This document shows positions 45,301 through 56,335 of a stretch of 64,000 nucleotides of DNA, in pieces. This DNA is from Notospermus geniculatus (Eukaryota; Nemertea; Pilidiophora; Heteronemertea; Lineidae), in NCBI GenBank assembly GCA_002633025.1, contig NMRB01000022.1, forward strand, positions 269,853 through 333,852, written 5' to 3'. Each line of letters opens with the position of its first letter. Positions within the stretch are counted from its first letter, which is position 1. A program made the translations under genes and the position numbers. The notes below the pieces were generated by a model that was given only the letters and a program-made list of their open reading frames with translations, did not search any database and was not told the DNA's origin.

Positions 45301-48300
45301 TATATCGGTGACGAGCAGGGGGTGATGGTGATAGCAATAGGTACGTTGTCTTGTTCAACGACGAAAAAGTACCTGAAAGTAACAAAAAATGATTACATAA
45401 CCGTTCCTGACACTGGTCAAACATGAAACTCTCGTCCAGCGCTTCTATGTGATTTCTCACCAATGCCAATCGAGGTGCCAGTGCAGAGATTATGCGGTGC
45501 ACTTTTTAGTGAGCCCCTGGTCAAGATATCGGGTTATAAGTAAATTGCAACTCGGCAGGAGTTCAACATCCGGGTATCCCATTCCAGTTTTGTAATATCT
45601 CCGTGTAGAATGCAACATCGTATTGATGGCGATGAATCGATTTGATTGACACTTCTTCCAGGATCAATGTCTTATTGGTGATTTAACAGTGTTGATGTAG
45701 ACGCGCAAAGATAATATTGTTTTTGGACGTAGCAAAGCCATTGGACGATAGCCAATTTTGGTATAAAGTGATGCTTTCTCTGATGGCGTTTTCGATTAAC
45801 ATTTTTGACTGGGTTTCCAAATGAGTGATAAAATGATGATGCAAAAAAACAATTTAATCGCGGTGACACATTCAGAATTGGGGAGAATGGGATCACCGAT
45901 CACGTACCATTCAGTCATGATCTGCGAGAGGTTAGTTACGTGGGTCTATGAAGTGAAAACTGTTGCTTCTCTGAACGATTTCTTGCATCATTCAAAGGTA
46001 CGTCATTCACTTACCATTCAGGTATTAATCAAAACCCTTACTTTTGCCTGTGACATTATCCTGCAAGACAGCAATGCAGCAGCGAATATGGGGTATAACT
46101 TTACAGACGAAGAGATGCAGGCGACAGGGGGTCTGTCCTAGGAATGATCGGCGTGCTATTTGCAGTAGGAAATTTAATCTCAGTGGCAAAATTTACCACT
46201 TCGCTTCGTCTGAGTGTTATATTGCAGACAAAGTCATCATCTGGATGTACTTTCGAAGAACTTAATTAGTTGGTATGATAGCCTAAGGGCAATGCTGGGC
46301 GCCAGGCTCAACATATAGATCTTAAGTCTTACTATTAATCATTTGACGATTAGAACTTTCAACTATGATGCTATGGCGACACGCTATCGATTGAGGCTAC
46401 TCAGACAACAGACAGTTTATATGCAACCACAGAACAGTTTGAATTTCATCCTCGCCAACGAAGCGTAGACTGTTGTCTCTTCTTAAGAGCACTTTGTTGG
46501 TTCAAAAAAAAATGTTCCGAATCACAAACAAGAACCTTAGACGCAACAGGCGGATTAAGGTCTAGTGTAATGTTTGCATTACAGTAGCATGATAATAACC
46601 TTGAAATGTCAGTTTTAGATCCTAGCAAATTCAGCCTTTAGTTAATTGTCATGTCAACAATTTTGAACCAATGATGTTGTCGCCCAAATCATCTCAAAAT
46701 TGCTTGATGCCCAGAGAGACGAAATTTTTTCATCTCTCTCTGGACCCCCTCCCCCTCTAAATGACGAAAAAAGTCATATGTCTGGCATCAACACTTTTAT
46801 TTCAGAATTACTTGGTGTTTCTATATGGAGGACCAGTAGGGTACATGATAAATCATGATAATCTTCCTATATTGGAAGTTCTCTGGTTTCTTTCTTCTAA
46901 TTTACACGTGATGCCAAAGGTTAAAAAGATGAACATTTGGTCAGGAAAGTGCTGACCCCCTCCCCCCAGACGAAAAAAAATTGTCTCTCTGGGCATCAAG
47001 CAATTTTGAGATGATCCCTAAAACGTCCCTGGTGCTCACCACAACGGCATCCTGAAGAAGTCAGGTCCTAGAATCGCTCCCTAGTTCGCACAAACGAGCT
47101 CGAGAGATGCCACAACAGTGAACCAGTTGTCTCTCACTAGGTTTGAGCCGTCACACTGTAAATCTAAAGTGTTTAAAGTCTGAACACGAAACTAAACGGG
47201 AATATGCAACATATTTTAAACATCTAAACGCGTTTAGTTCTCCATATTCCAACGAAATAGATTAATGTGTTTCCATGACGGCAAAAAATTATTAAACCGA
47301 CTGATTTAGACTGAAAAAGTGACAAAAAAAGCGTTGGAAGATGAAGGAAAAAAGTATAAAAAGGCACGCAGTAAAGAGTGAATAATACCGGCAGGCAGAT
47401 TCGATCCAGGGCCCACCTGCAACATGCATAATCTGGACCAACGCTCTAACCACTACGCCACTGGGGCTACACGCCCTGGCCTGGAATTTTTCTTTGGGTA
47501 ACTCGGAAAACCTGTCTACTGTATTATTTCCTCCTGAACGTTAAAGCGTGAAGTTAGACCTGGAATAAGTTTATTCCACCTTTATGCATCTGATTTATAT
47601 CTTTTATATCCTGGGGGAAAAAATTCGCCGGCGGGAGATATAGCGAAACGACAAATTTGACCAATTCCACCCGAGCCGTGAACCAGCCCTAAACACGATG
47701 TTCAGGATTCCTTCATGTTTCGTGTTTAGGGGAAACTGAACGAGATGTTTATAAGTTAAACAAGACATTTACAAGACATTTAGATTTACTGTTTTCTAAA
47801 TGCAGTGTTTAGGTCATCTGTTCATTTCTAATGGAAAACTAATCGCGTTTAGATGTTTAAAAAGTGTTGCATATTCCCGTTTAGTTTCGTGTTTAGACTT
47901 TAGATTTACAGTACAACAAATGATATATTTCGGCATTTTAGGCAACAAGACGTATGTTTCTAGGCGGATAGAACGCCTGTCCTGATGATATGTTCAGTTA
48001 TATTCACGTAATGTGTTAAGTTGTGTTTTGTTAAACACAAAATTAAACGCTAAACGCGTCACCTGGATTTACAGTGCATTTGGTGGTTGGTGTTTCATCG
48101 TGTTGCTTCTGTCGCGTTACACGATTTTTAAAAAAACTTTCGTCGGGTTTTGTGTATAGTTGTAATTTTCATCAAGATCATCTCATCCACAATTTGTTGA
48201 ACGAAGACGCAGCAAACTTCATTAAGTGCAAATTTAGTATAGCCAAGCGAACATCGCCGTTCGTTCCCAAGTATGAGAATCAAAGTGTGAAATGTCCAAT

Positions 48301-51139
48301 TATGATTCGATGACTCTGTACGGCCTTTGAGTCTATATCATGTATAGACTGCCATTACCAAGAGTGGTACATCTCATCCAGTTACTGATTCATATATGAT
48401 AATTGTGCTTATATATAAGGTGAAAAGCCATCGATCACTTGATGGGAGATTACCAAGAATCGGCGCTCGTTTGAATCAAGGTCATGCCCAGACATCGCTC
48501 TATCTCGCAGGATTTAAGCTGTCATTTGCCGACGGCGGCAGGATGGTCCTGGATACAATCGAGGGAGCTGTCTGCCTTACACTGCCTTATTTAAACTAAA
48601 AGGCGGATTCCTGGTGTCATTTCGGAATTATTCACAAATATGCAACTATACAAAAGTTCCACCGGGAAAGAGTTTTTGCAGCTATTCCGAGTTTGCCAGA
48701 GATCTGCGCCCTCTTTGCTTCTGTCATCTGTGGGAAACCGGGCATCATGCATTTTTTTTATTTGGAACCCTTGGGCGAAGGCGTCTCTGCTTGAAAGCGC
48801 CATCGGGGGATGAAGAGGCCAATTATGGATGAAGTTGTCAGATGGACACTGATTACAATACGAGGACAAGGCGACGAATACCTCGCAACTGCTGGCCTTT
48901 CTTTAGCAGTAAATCAAGTTCACCAATCCAGAATGACTAGAAGATACCAGAGGGAATCTTAACAGCGGCAAAAGTCGATATAGACAGAGGAAGCATCGAT
49001 TACACCACCGAGAAACATGTTTACACAGAAAGCTACCACTAGACAGAGATACGCCGGTCACTTGTACCCGGCTCAGGCGCGTAGACAACCAGTATCAGCC
49101 ACGTTGTCTGTTTCGTCGATCTTTGGATGGGAAATCAATACAACTAACCATCGGTATTAGTTTCTTCCATTTGCCTCATCAATGTTGAACCAATCTTATG
49201 CCCAATGGACAATTCATGTTACTTTCGATTCGCTGGTGCAATTGAGACCGAGTCAACTGTATGCCATCGACCCCAATCATTCCCTTCATTTGGGACTTCA
49301 TTGAGGGTATTGATGTCAGTTAACACTTTTTTTACGTCCGGGCCAACATTTGGCCGTAAAGTTCCAAGTCGGACGATTTCGAGCACGGATTCGAAACGTC
49401 GGGATGCTGGTTCATTATGCTGGCCAACAAAACAAAACCAAGGCAACCCAAAGGAACAACTTGCCCCAACATCCTTGGTGAAGGTCTTTGGGAAGAGGAA
49501 GCGGTATTCGTAAGTGTTGATCACGGCTACCGCAAAGTACTCTTACCATTCTGACTGGTAGCAAGTTGATCTCAGTTGATACAGCCGGTGTGAACTACAG
49601 TTACTCACCCCCGGCGATTCAAGAAGCACTATCGATGAGTGCCTCCTAATCACCGATATAATGTCGGTAAGATGCGCTGCGAGACCGCGGATGGCCACGC
49701 GTGAAAAACGTCCATTTGTATCTACAGTACATGTACATGTAGGCGTTCGGTATAGTCGCATGTGCGTTTGAAAGCACGAGGTGACGTCTCGGTTTCGTCC
49801 CACATGTCATAAGTCCCGGTCATAAGTATCATGAAGATATGGTGTGACGACCGCTATTTATTGGTTATGGCAAACGAGTTATGATCCCGGTCTTAACGAC
49901 TGAATACACTACTGGCAAAAATGAGCCATTGGGGACTGTAATATATTGATAACATTGTTTTATAGTATTAGAAGATGGCGAAGCACCAGAGAAGGGAAAT
50001 ATCTATTGGCTATTTCATTAGATACCCAACATAGACCACAAAGAACGACACACAAAATGGTACGATACGTAAAAGTCGTCTCCGAATTTCGCAAATTTTC
50101 GCCCCCAACCGGGGTCTTTCTCAGGCACTTTCTAGTAGAGATCCCTAGAGTTCCAACTTCTGGGATCTCTACTAGAAAGTGCCTGAGCTGAGGAAGACAC
50201 CGGTTGGGGGCGAAAATTTGCGAAATTCGGAGACGAATTTTACGAATCGTGGCTATTTCATTAGAACAGGAATACCCAGTTTTTATGAGCAACCTGAAGA
50301 AAAATGGCAAGTTCGATCATTGAGGTCCCAGTTGTTCACTGGCTTGTTCTATATTTATCCTGCTTACGGCATCGTATGCCTTGTCCAAATAAATGTTAAT
50401 TCGTACCTAACTTTAGGCAAGCAACAACAGGTTATGTGAGGAAAGACACAAATTCCCATTACGTGTGCCAAGATACGTAGTTCCAAGTAATCGTTCAAGA
50501 GAATGATGTGAAACGTTTTCTAAATAACCAGAAAAACATGCCAACAAATCAGTTTTTGCCGTTGAAATGTAAATTTGTTTACCTGAACGAGGATACGGGA
50601 TTTATTTTTTTTCTTTGTTCATTCCGTTTAGTACACAACACTTCAATTCCAGTTCACAAAGGCGAAAGTAAAATGTATAAATTATCCTCGAAACTCGTGA
50701 ACCGGCATAATATGATAACTTTGAAAAGCCGTTTCTTTCTGGGCCCGGTGCATGGTCTTCTGCTTGCCACAATTCAAAGAACGATATCCGTCAGTGAGAA
50801 TACCGGTAACGGTCCTTCCGTTCATCTCGTGTAGATAGAGTTATATCTCTGCATGCATGAGGTTGCTGGCATCTAAGACGTGACTTGCATGATGCAAGTA
50901 CTTGTTTTAATGCAATTGCCAAAAAAATGTAAAAGCGCTTCTTACCTTTTCGGTTCGTCAAGGAATATGAAAGCAGTTACATCCCTCCCATCTGGAAGCA
51001 CATGTGTGTCGTAGAAAAAAGCATTAGGATCGCGGTTGAATGTGAACTTCCTGTCCCTGCTCGACGATCTTCTTGCACAGGATTTCTCATATACCAACAC
51101 CACCACCATTACCACAAGTTGAATCCATCGGGAGGTCAT
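42322..51139 (-). CDS. NDNF: NDNF, neuron-derived neurotrophic factor homologue (three exons)
   Basis: NDNF is a secreted glycoprotein with fibronectin type III domains; in vertebrates it supports neuron survival and migration and acts in vascular and GnRH-neuron development. Exon 1 (51139-50946) gives ATG, a signal peptide (MTSRWIQLVVMVVVLVYE) and RDPNAFFYDTHVLPDG. Exon 2 (45372-45245) gives YFFVVEQDNVPIAITITPC, the hallmark N-terminal NDNF block. Exon 3 (43667-42322) carries the rest, including YPELPPDPNIVVTS, IEYCLSFNT, VSPGWLYYVDVFAVDPRNN, VAWLGTTERSRYCLYK and a Cys-containing end. Phases match at both junctions (2 and 1). The total is about 555 residues; vertebrate NDNF is about 568. N-glycosylation sequons NDTS, NRSV and NLST are visible. 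Intron 1 is 5.6 kb and intron 2 is 1.6 kb; both carry repeats. Confidence 0.94.
44615..44890. repeat. 55-bp minisatellite, five copies, NDNF intron 2
   Basis: A 55-bp unit containing AAGCCTGTACTGCCTGAAAA and ACGTACAGAGGAATC is repeated head to tail five times with very few substitutions. It has no unique spacers. Confidence 0.95.
46688..47015. mobile_element. foldback element in NDNF intron 1
   Basis: A 33-bp arm starting ATCATCTCAAAATTGCTTGA is repeated exactly in inverse orientation at 46983-47015. The next internal segments both contain GGACCCCCTCC-like C/T-rich tracts. Confidence 0.8.
47154..47913. mobile_element. long inverted-repeat element with inserted SINE, NDNF intron 1
   Basis: Arms of about 95 bp (left from 47154: CACTGTAAATCTAAAGTG..., including CTAAACGGGAATATGCAAC) are inverted at 47815-47913. 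The inner part carries a tRNA-like SINE head on the minus strand. A further GGATTTACAGTG at 48065-48076 could be the true right end, as it mirrors CACTGTAAATC. Confidence 0.7.
47390..47472 (-). mobile_element. tRNA-derived SINE head
   Basis: On the minus strand an A box (TGGCGTAGTGGTTAGAGCGT, 47460-47441) and a B box (GGATCGAATCT, 47407-47397) are spaced as in a tRNA-like pol III promoter. The D- and T-arm pairing is imperfect, so it is a SINE relic rather than a tRNA gene. Confidence 0.6.
50062..50250. mobile_element. foldback element in NDNF intron 1
   Basis: Arms of about 85 bp contain CGTCTCCGAATTTCGCAAAT then TTTCGCCCCCAACCGG and inside them GATCTCTACTAGAAAGTGCC, and pair almost completely. 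A relic of the same family is seen at 8437-8485. Confidence 0.8.
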
Positions 51140-53521
51140 TTTTAACAGTTCCAAGACGGTTATTCCTGAAATAGGATGATATCAAGTCGGTGCACAGATG
51201 AAAGTGGTCGAAGGAAATCACTTGCTTGCCGTTTTATGGCACCACTATAGCCGTGGCGCACTTGCACAGTCGTCGGTTAACGAGAATATTGGGCAGAATT
51301 TAAACTCGTGGACAGTCTCAAGGCCGACCTGCCGTCGAGTGTAAGTGGTGGGCACCATCTCACTTGTTGGCTTCTCAGCGCCGGAGTGAAACACGCTAGC
51401 GCCGGGCGGCGTGGGTTTATTAAGAGGGAATCATGGTTGCGTGAAAAGAATCGCGGCTGTGTTCAGTATATTGGAAGAAACTTATATCGAACCTGTTCTG
51501 CATGACGTAATTGGTCACTCCTAAAGCAACATGAGTTTGATCTCCAATCGAGATTGCTTAGATTTGTGTCTTTTGCGAGAACTGCAAACTTGGAAAGAAT
51601 CAACGTTTTACTGACTGTCCCAAAGAGGATTTTGCAATATTGTGCCCAGGGTATATTCCGGTTTCGACTGTTGTTCCCATGCGTCTGCGTAACCAGCAAT
51701 AAATCCAACCAAATATGCCGGGGTCTTTTCGACTACTGACTGATCGAGGTGAAAATGGTTGTCATACTAGAAAAACCTTTTCAGAAGGTTCCAAGATAGA
51801 AAAAAATAAAGGTTCCATGGATCCATGCTCTGTAGCGAGTATTTGTCTACTGCGACAACACTTTTGGAACCCTTGTTATCCAGCTCGACCCTTAAGATTC
51901 GAGCTGATGGTAATGCCGCCAAATGTTCAAAATGAAAGTGCCTTTTCAACTCCACGCCGACGAGATGTGCGTTCGTATTCGGAAGGCATGGTACTACTTA
52001 ATTTCATTCTGGCAGGCTCTTCAGTTAAAGGAATTATCTTGCAAACCACATCCATTCCATATGCTAAACCAGGCGGAATTAAATTGAAATTTGTTGATGA
52101 TAGAACTTGAAAAATAAAAGGAAACACGGTGGATGTCTAGACTACTGTAGAGAACAAGCAGAATAAATCACAGGTGAATTCATCTGAACAACTTGTCTGA
52201 CGGAAATCGTTCTAATGAACCGTAAGGTGGATGTTTCTATCACAAGAGCATGGGGCTTGAAACTGTTTTTCTATCTTATTGCGTTTGTTCTTGCAGCGTA
52301 AGTCATTCAACAGAAACTGTTTTTGCTCAAAATGCGAGTGATTCAAGAAATTTGCACATGGGATTGATTCAAGAATTAGAAAAACAGCAATAGGTCGAAT
52401 GGTCTACGCTTGCTCTGGAGATGCATCCGTCAGATCGGAAAAACCTGTTGTCGCCTGTACAAGTAAAGGAAAAGCTCTACGCTGGTGGTATACATGTACG
52501 TGTCCAACTTGTTGTGTTCACATTATTGTCATGATTTAGAAGACGAAAACATGAAGTAACAGATGAAAAACGAAAACGTGTAACTATGTATTATATCTTC
52601 TCCAGTTACTCCCCTCCCCTTACACGGTGATTACTGTGATCATTAAGCAATGTTAGCAATTAGTAATCAACAGCATGTGCTGGATACGTCAGTGTTTCTT
52701 ATGGATTGTTTAGAATGGTAGAATACATCAAATATTGTGTTCCCATTTCAAAGCAGAACACCTTTAGTTTGGCCTGTATCCAGTCTTCAAGTTAATTGAT
52801 GTTGGAGAAGAGTACAAAAATGTGAAAGGTATAACACGGCAAACGAGCAAGCGAGACCGTTGTTAACTAGCCGGAATGCTTACATGCCAACATTTCATCA
52901 TTTACTAAACACATCATTAGTTGCAGTGTGAGGTGATAAAATTTAAACTGAAAGTCTGTATACACGGGTGATTTCCTTCTCAAGACGTTCGTTAATGATC
53001 ATGTATTACTTGACTATAATGGTCCTTCTCACGATATCTAAATTACGTGAGTTAGAAACATAAAAGCCTCAGAAGTTTGTTAGTGAATGATTTAATACGG
53101 ATCTTGCCGTTTTTGTGCAAGAGTTTATTCAGGCCGGTGAGCAACTGGGCATGTCACATGTCACCAGAGGACACGTCAGAGGAAATCTCTCTACGATTCT
53201 ACCTTTAGACTGATTTTTCTTAAAGCCGCACTGTCAGAAAGTCGTTACGTCCTCCGACGTTGGTGTAAGTGTAAAATATACTATGCTCTATCTGTGAATG
53301 GCCTACATTAGCGCTCTGCCTGCAGATTTTCAATGTGTGCTGAAAACTAGGCCTTGATTCTTTGAAGTACGTATCAGGCAAGCATTTTGGGGACCTTCAA
53401 GAGGAGACCTCACCTGCACTCTCCAACACTTTGAAAATAGCGTAAAATTCAATACAGGGAGCTTTAAGTGCCGAAATCTATCGACCCGTGTCATGACGAA
53501 GGACGACGGTCCTTTCCGCAA

Positions 53522-53677
53522 TATTAGGGAGGTTTAGAAATCAAACGATAAACGTAAACGTTAACGACAACGTTGTTGTACCGAAAATTCAATATAAAAT
53601 CTGGTTAATGTGTAGTATGAAAAAAACGTTGTCGTAAACTTTACGTTTTATCGTTTGATTTCTAAACCTCCGTATTG
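53522..53677. mobile_element. TTAGGG-type foldback element
   Basis: The left arm ATTAGGGAGGTTTAGAAATC then AAACGATAAACGTAAA is inverted in the right arm ending ...TTTCTAAACCTCCGTA. TA precedes the left end. The interior pairs around AACGTTGTCGT. Confidence 0.7.
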
Positions 53678-54942
53678 ACCCTCATCAAATTACGTATCGG
53701 TCCCGGCGTGTCTACGTCGTCATAATGCACGCCTCATGTACTCAGCCAGTACCTTGCCAAACGAGACTAAGGCGGCTCATTGCTCGCATGAATCAACTGG
53801 TGCCTGAGCATCGATTCATCAATGTTCATACAGGCCATCAGTCTCGACAAGGCGATGGTCATCTTGTCAAGTCTGTCGTGATAAGAAATGATACGAAGGA
53901 TTCTGGCAAGAAGCTGCAACTAGATGTTATTCGAGTGAATGGTAGTCTAGGACACACCGAACCTGGATCCACTCGTCAAAATCACAATCCCCAATCGATT
54001 TCAGATCTTGTTTCTGTGACAGTGTGATGTTGCCATCAATTGCCCCAAGGAACGACTCCAAGTGGTTTCCTCGTCTAATTGGTCATTTTGATATTCGTCT
54101 AATAGCAATGTATTTATCTAAAGTGCATAACCATCCATCACGAAGATCGATGAAAGGGATAACATTACAAGCCATTTCGACCGCCACACAGGGCCGATCG
54201 AGGGTGCTCATATTTAATTAAATGCAGTTCAACTTGCTTTCTTAGTCAGACAATATAACGACTTAGCGCCAGACCACTTTACCCAATTCCAGGGTAGCAT
54301 CGATTAATAACTGTATTTTTAGACCANAACAGATAGAAATACGGTGCCTCGGAACCAGACAAACACATTCTCAATTGTTTTTAGTCGTTATGTACTAAGA
54401 TATGATGCTTTTTATATAAATTAACACAAAAATGGGTCAAAATGCATAAAATGTCAATTTCGATTAGGTAGCCGCTTAAAACGTCCAAAGAATAGGCTTA
54501 GTTGATTCCAAGGTACCATGTTTCTATGTGTTGGTAATACATTTATGGGGTGTAAATCCAACCGTTACAAAGTTAGCTGTACATCGGGTCCCACTCGCCT
54601 GTACAAAGCTCAGTTGTTGCGTCCATCGGCGTCCAACGTTGAAGCCAGTTCACAAAATTGAATATGCAAATTAAGTGGGTTCCCGCTGTGCGATTTTGGG
54701 GGATTTTGGATATGATGTCCAAGGTGTCCTAATAAAACATTTAAAGCAAAAAAACCTTCTGTTGCAATTTGTTCCCGGTTAATTCCTAGATTTACTGGAC
54801 TACAACGTAACACTGCCCCGGGGGATGTTAGCAGCGGCCAAGACAAACGCCCGGGAACATAGAGCTGAGCGTAAATATTATTTCAAGTAATGAAATTGTT
54901 CGTGGTTTTTGGAGGTATGACAAGGTCCGGTCGTGAGTCTTT

Positions 54943-55060
54943 GGGCCGTATTCAAGAAGCTTCCTTAAGTGTAAGGTCGACCTTAATCTTTTGTATTCTA
55001 CCCTGCAAACAATAGCTAAAGGTCAACCTCACACTTAAGGAAGCTTCTTGAATACGGCTC
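54943..55060. mobile_element. foldback element
   Basis: The arms GGGCCGTATTCAAGAAGCTT then CCTTAAGTGT (54943) and their inverse (to 55060) pair with very few mismatches. TTTG lies on both sides and may be a short target duplication. Confidence 0.75.
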
Positions 55061-55276
55061 TTTGAATCAAAATAGTTCATACTGTTTTGCGACAGCAATG
55101 CCAGCATGAAGTTATGACAGCTGAAAGTTGCTTATTTTTATAAGCACAAAAACGGAAAGCAATGGAAGAACCTTATAAGTGACGAAGTACATGTATATAC
55201 GTAGGTGGTAGTACTCATACCTGCGATGTAGACGAAAGAAGATGCATCGAGTGCATTAGTTTTATACGTTGCTGAT

Positions 55277-55412
55277 ATTAGAGACTTTCGGCAAGGCTCC
55301 GTATCGTCGGTCCGTGTCACGTATGACGTATCGAGCTAATGCATTTTCTATTAAAGTCATACGTCATACGTGATACGGATCGACGATACGGAGCTTTGCC
55401 GGAAGTCCCTAT
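55277..55412. mobile_element. foldback element related to the TTAGGG family
   Basis: The left end TTAGAGACTTTCGGCAAGGC and the inverse right end (TAGGGACTTCCGGCAAAGC when reversed) pair and continue into CTCCGTATCGTCG. The ends resemble TAGGGAGTTTTCGCAAAGC of the 445-580 element. TA lies just left of the left end. Confidence 0.7.
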
Positions 55413-56003
55413 TAATTCAATCGAGTGACTTATCATCAATCTCTGACGAGGGGTGGGGTGGGGGGACGTTTTGGTTACAACCTTTCTTTATTGGTCGTCA
55501 TTGGCATTCTTTGTAAAAGTATGGCTACTTTGATATCATCTTTTCCATCCCCTCCTGTCACCCTTCTCAGCTCACGTTTTCGTGGCCTTAGAAGGAAAAA
55601 CTCCAGAGACTGTGGATGAAGTCATTCGCTTAAGAAACCTAGTACACACCTGTTGCACGATCTCTACTTGATGGGGTTGATGATTTTCGCCTATTATAAG
55701 TCAATTACCAAGTAAATCGGGTAATGGAACCGAGAAATCACCCGCCCAAAGAACCAGGCAGGGTGAAATCAACACAGAATAATGCTAATATACCACCGTT
55801 CCCGGAGGTATCGTCGCAAGAGAGACCACATGGCTAGTTCCATCTAGTAAGATTGATACAGTATTAAGTGGGAGAAGGTAGACGGCTGGTGGTCAATGGG
55901 AAGTCGATTAGAGTAATCATTGCGTCGATGGAAAAGTAGGTCTTTTTCAGGTCTGCTTTATAAACAAAAACAAATGTGAAGGCGAATACACCATCACATG
56001 AAT

Positions 56004-56335
56004 GATCTGGGTGAACAAATTGCGTCCGTCCATGCAAATTTGTTTTTTGACTACACATAATATCATCCATAAGAGATCGTGATTGCAAAGGATTTCCAGT
56101 TTCGTTGCTTTTTGGTGATGGCAAGAGGAACTTTACAAATCGAGATTGTCGACAGAAGATCACACGATTATGATCTGGGTGAACCAAATTGCATCTGTCC
56201 ATGCAAATTTGTGTTTTTTTAGACTGGAAAGATATCGTCCTTGAGATATCGTGGTTGCAAAAGTTTTTCGTTCCGTTGCTCTTGGAGAGGGCAAGAGGAA
56301 CTTAATATCGGGTTGGTCAACAGAAGATCATGAGA
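56004..56335. repeat. diverged tandem duplication, about 168 bp
   Basis: GATCTGGGTGAACAAATTGC at 56004 recurs at 56172 as GATCTGGGTGAACCAAATTG, followed in both by TCCATGCAAATTTG, GATATCGT or GAGATCGT, a GGCAAGAGGAACTT block and AACAGAAGATCA or GACAGAAGATCA. Divergence looks substantial, so this is old. Confidence 0.75.

Noticed and set aside
49205-49530. Overlapping plus and minus frames of about 100 residues in NDNF intron 1
   Set aside because: Neither strand shows NDNF sequence or another motif, and NDNF exons 1 and 2 join directly in phase.
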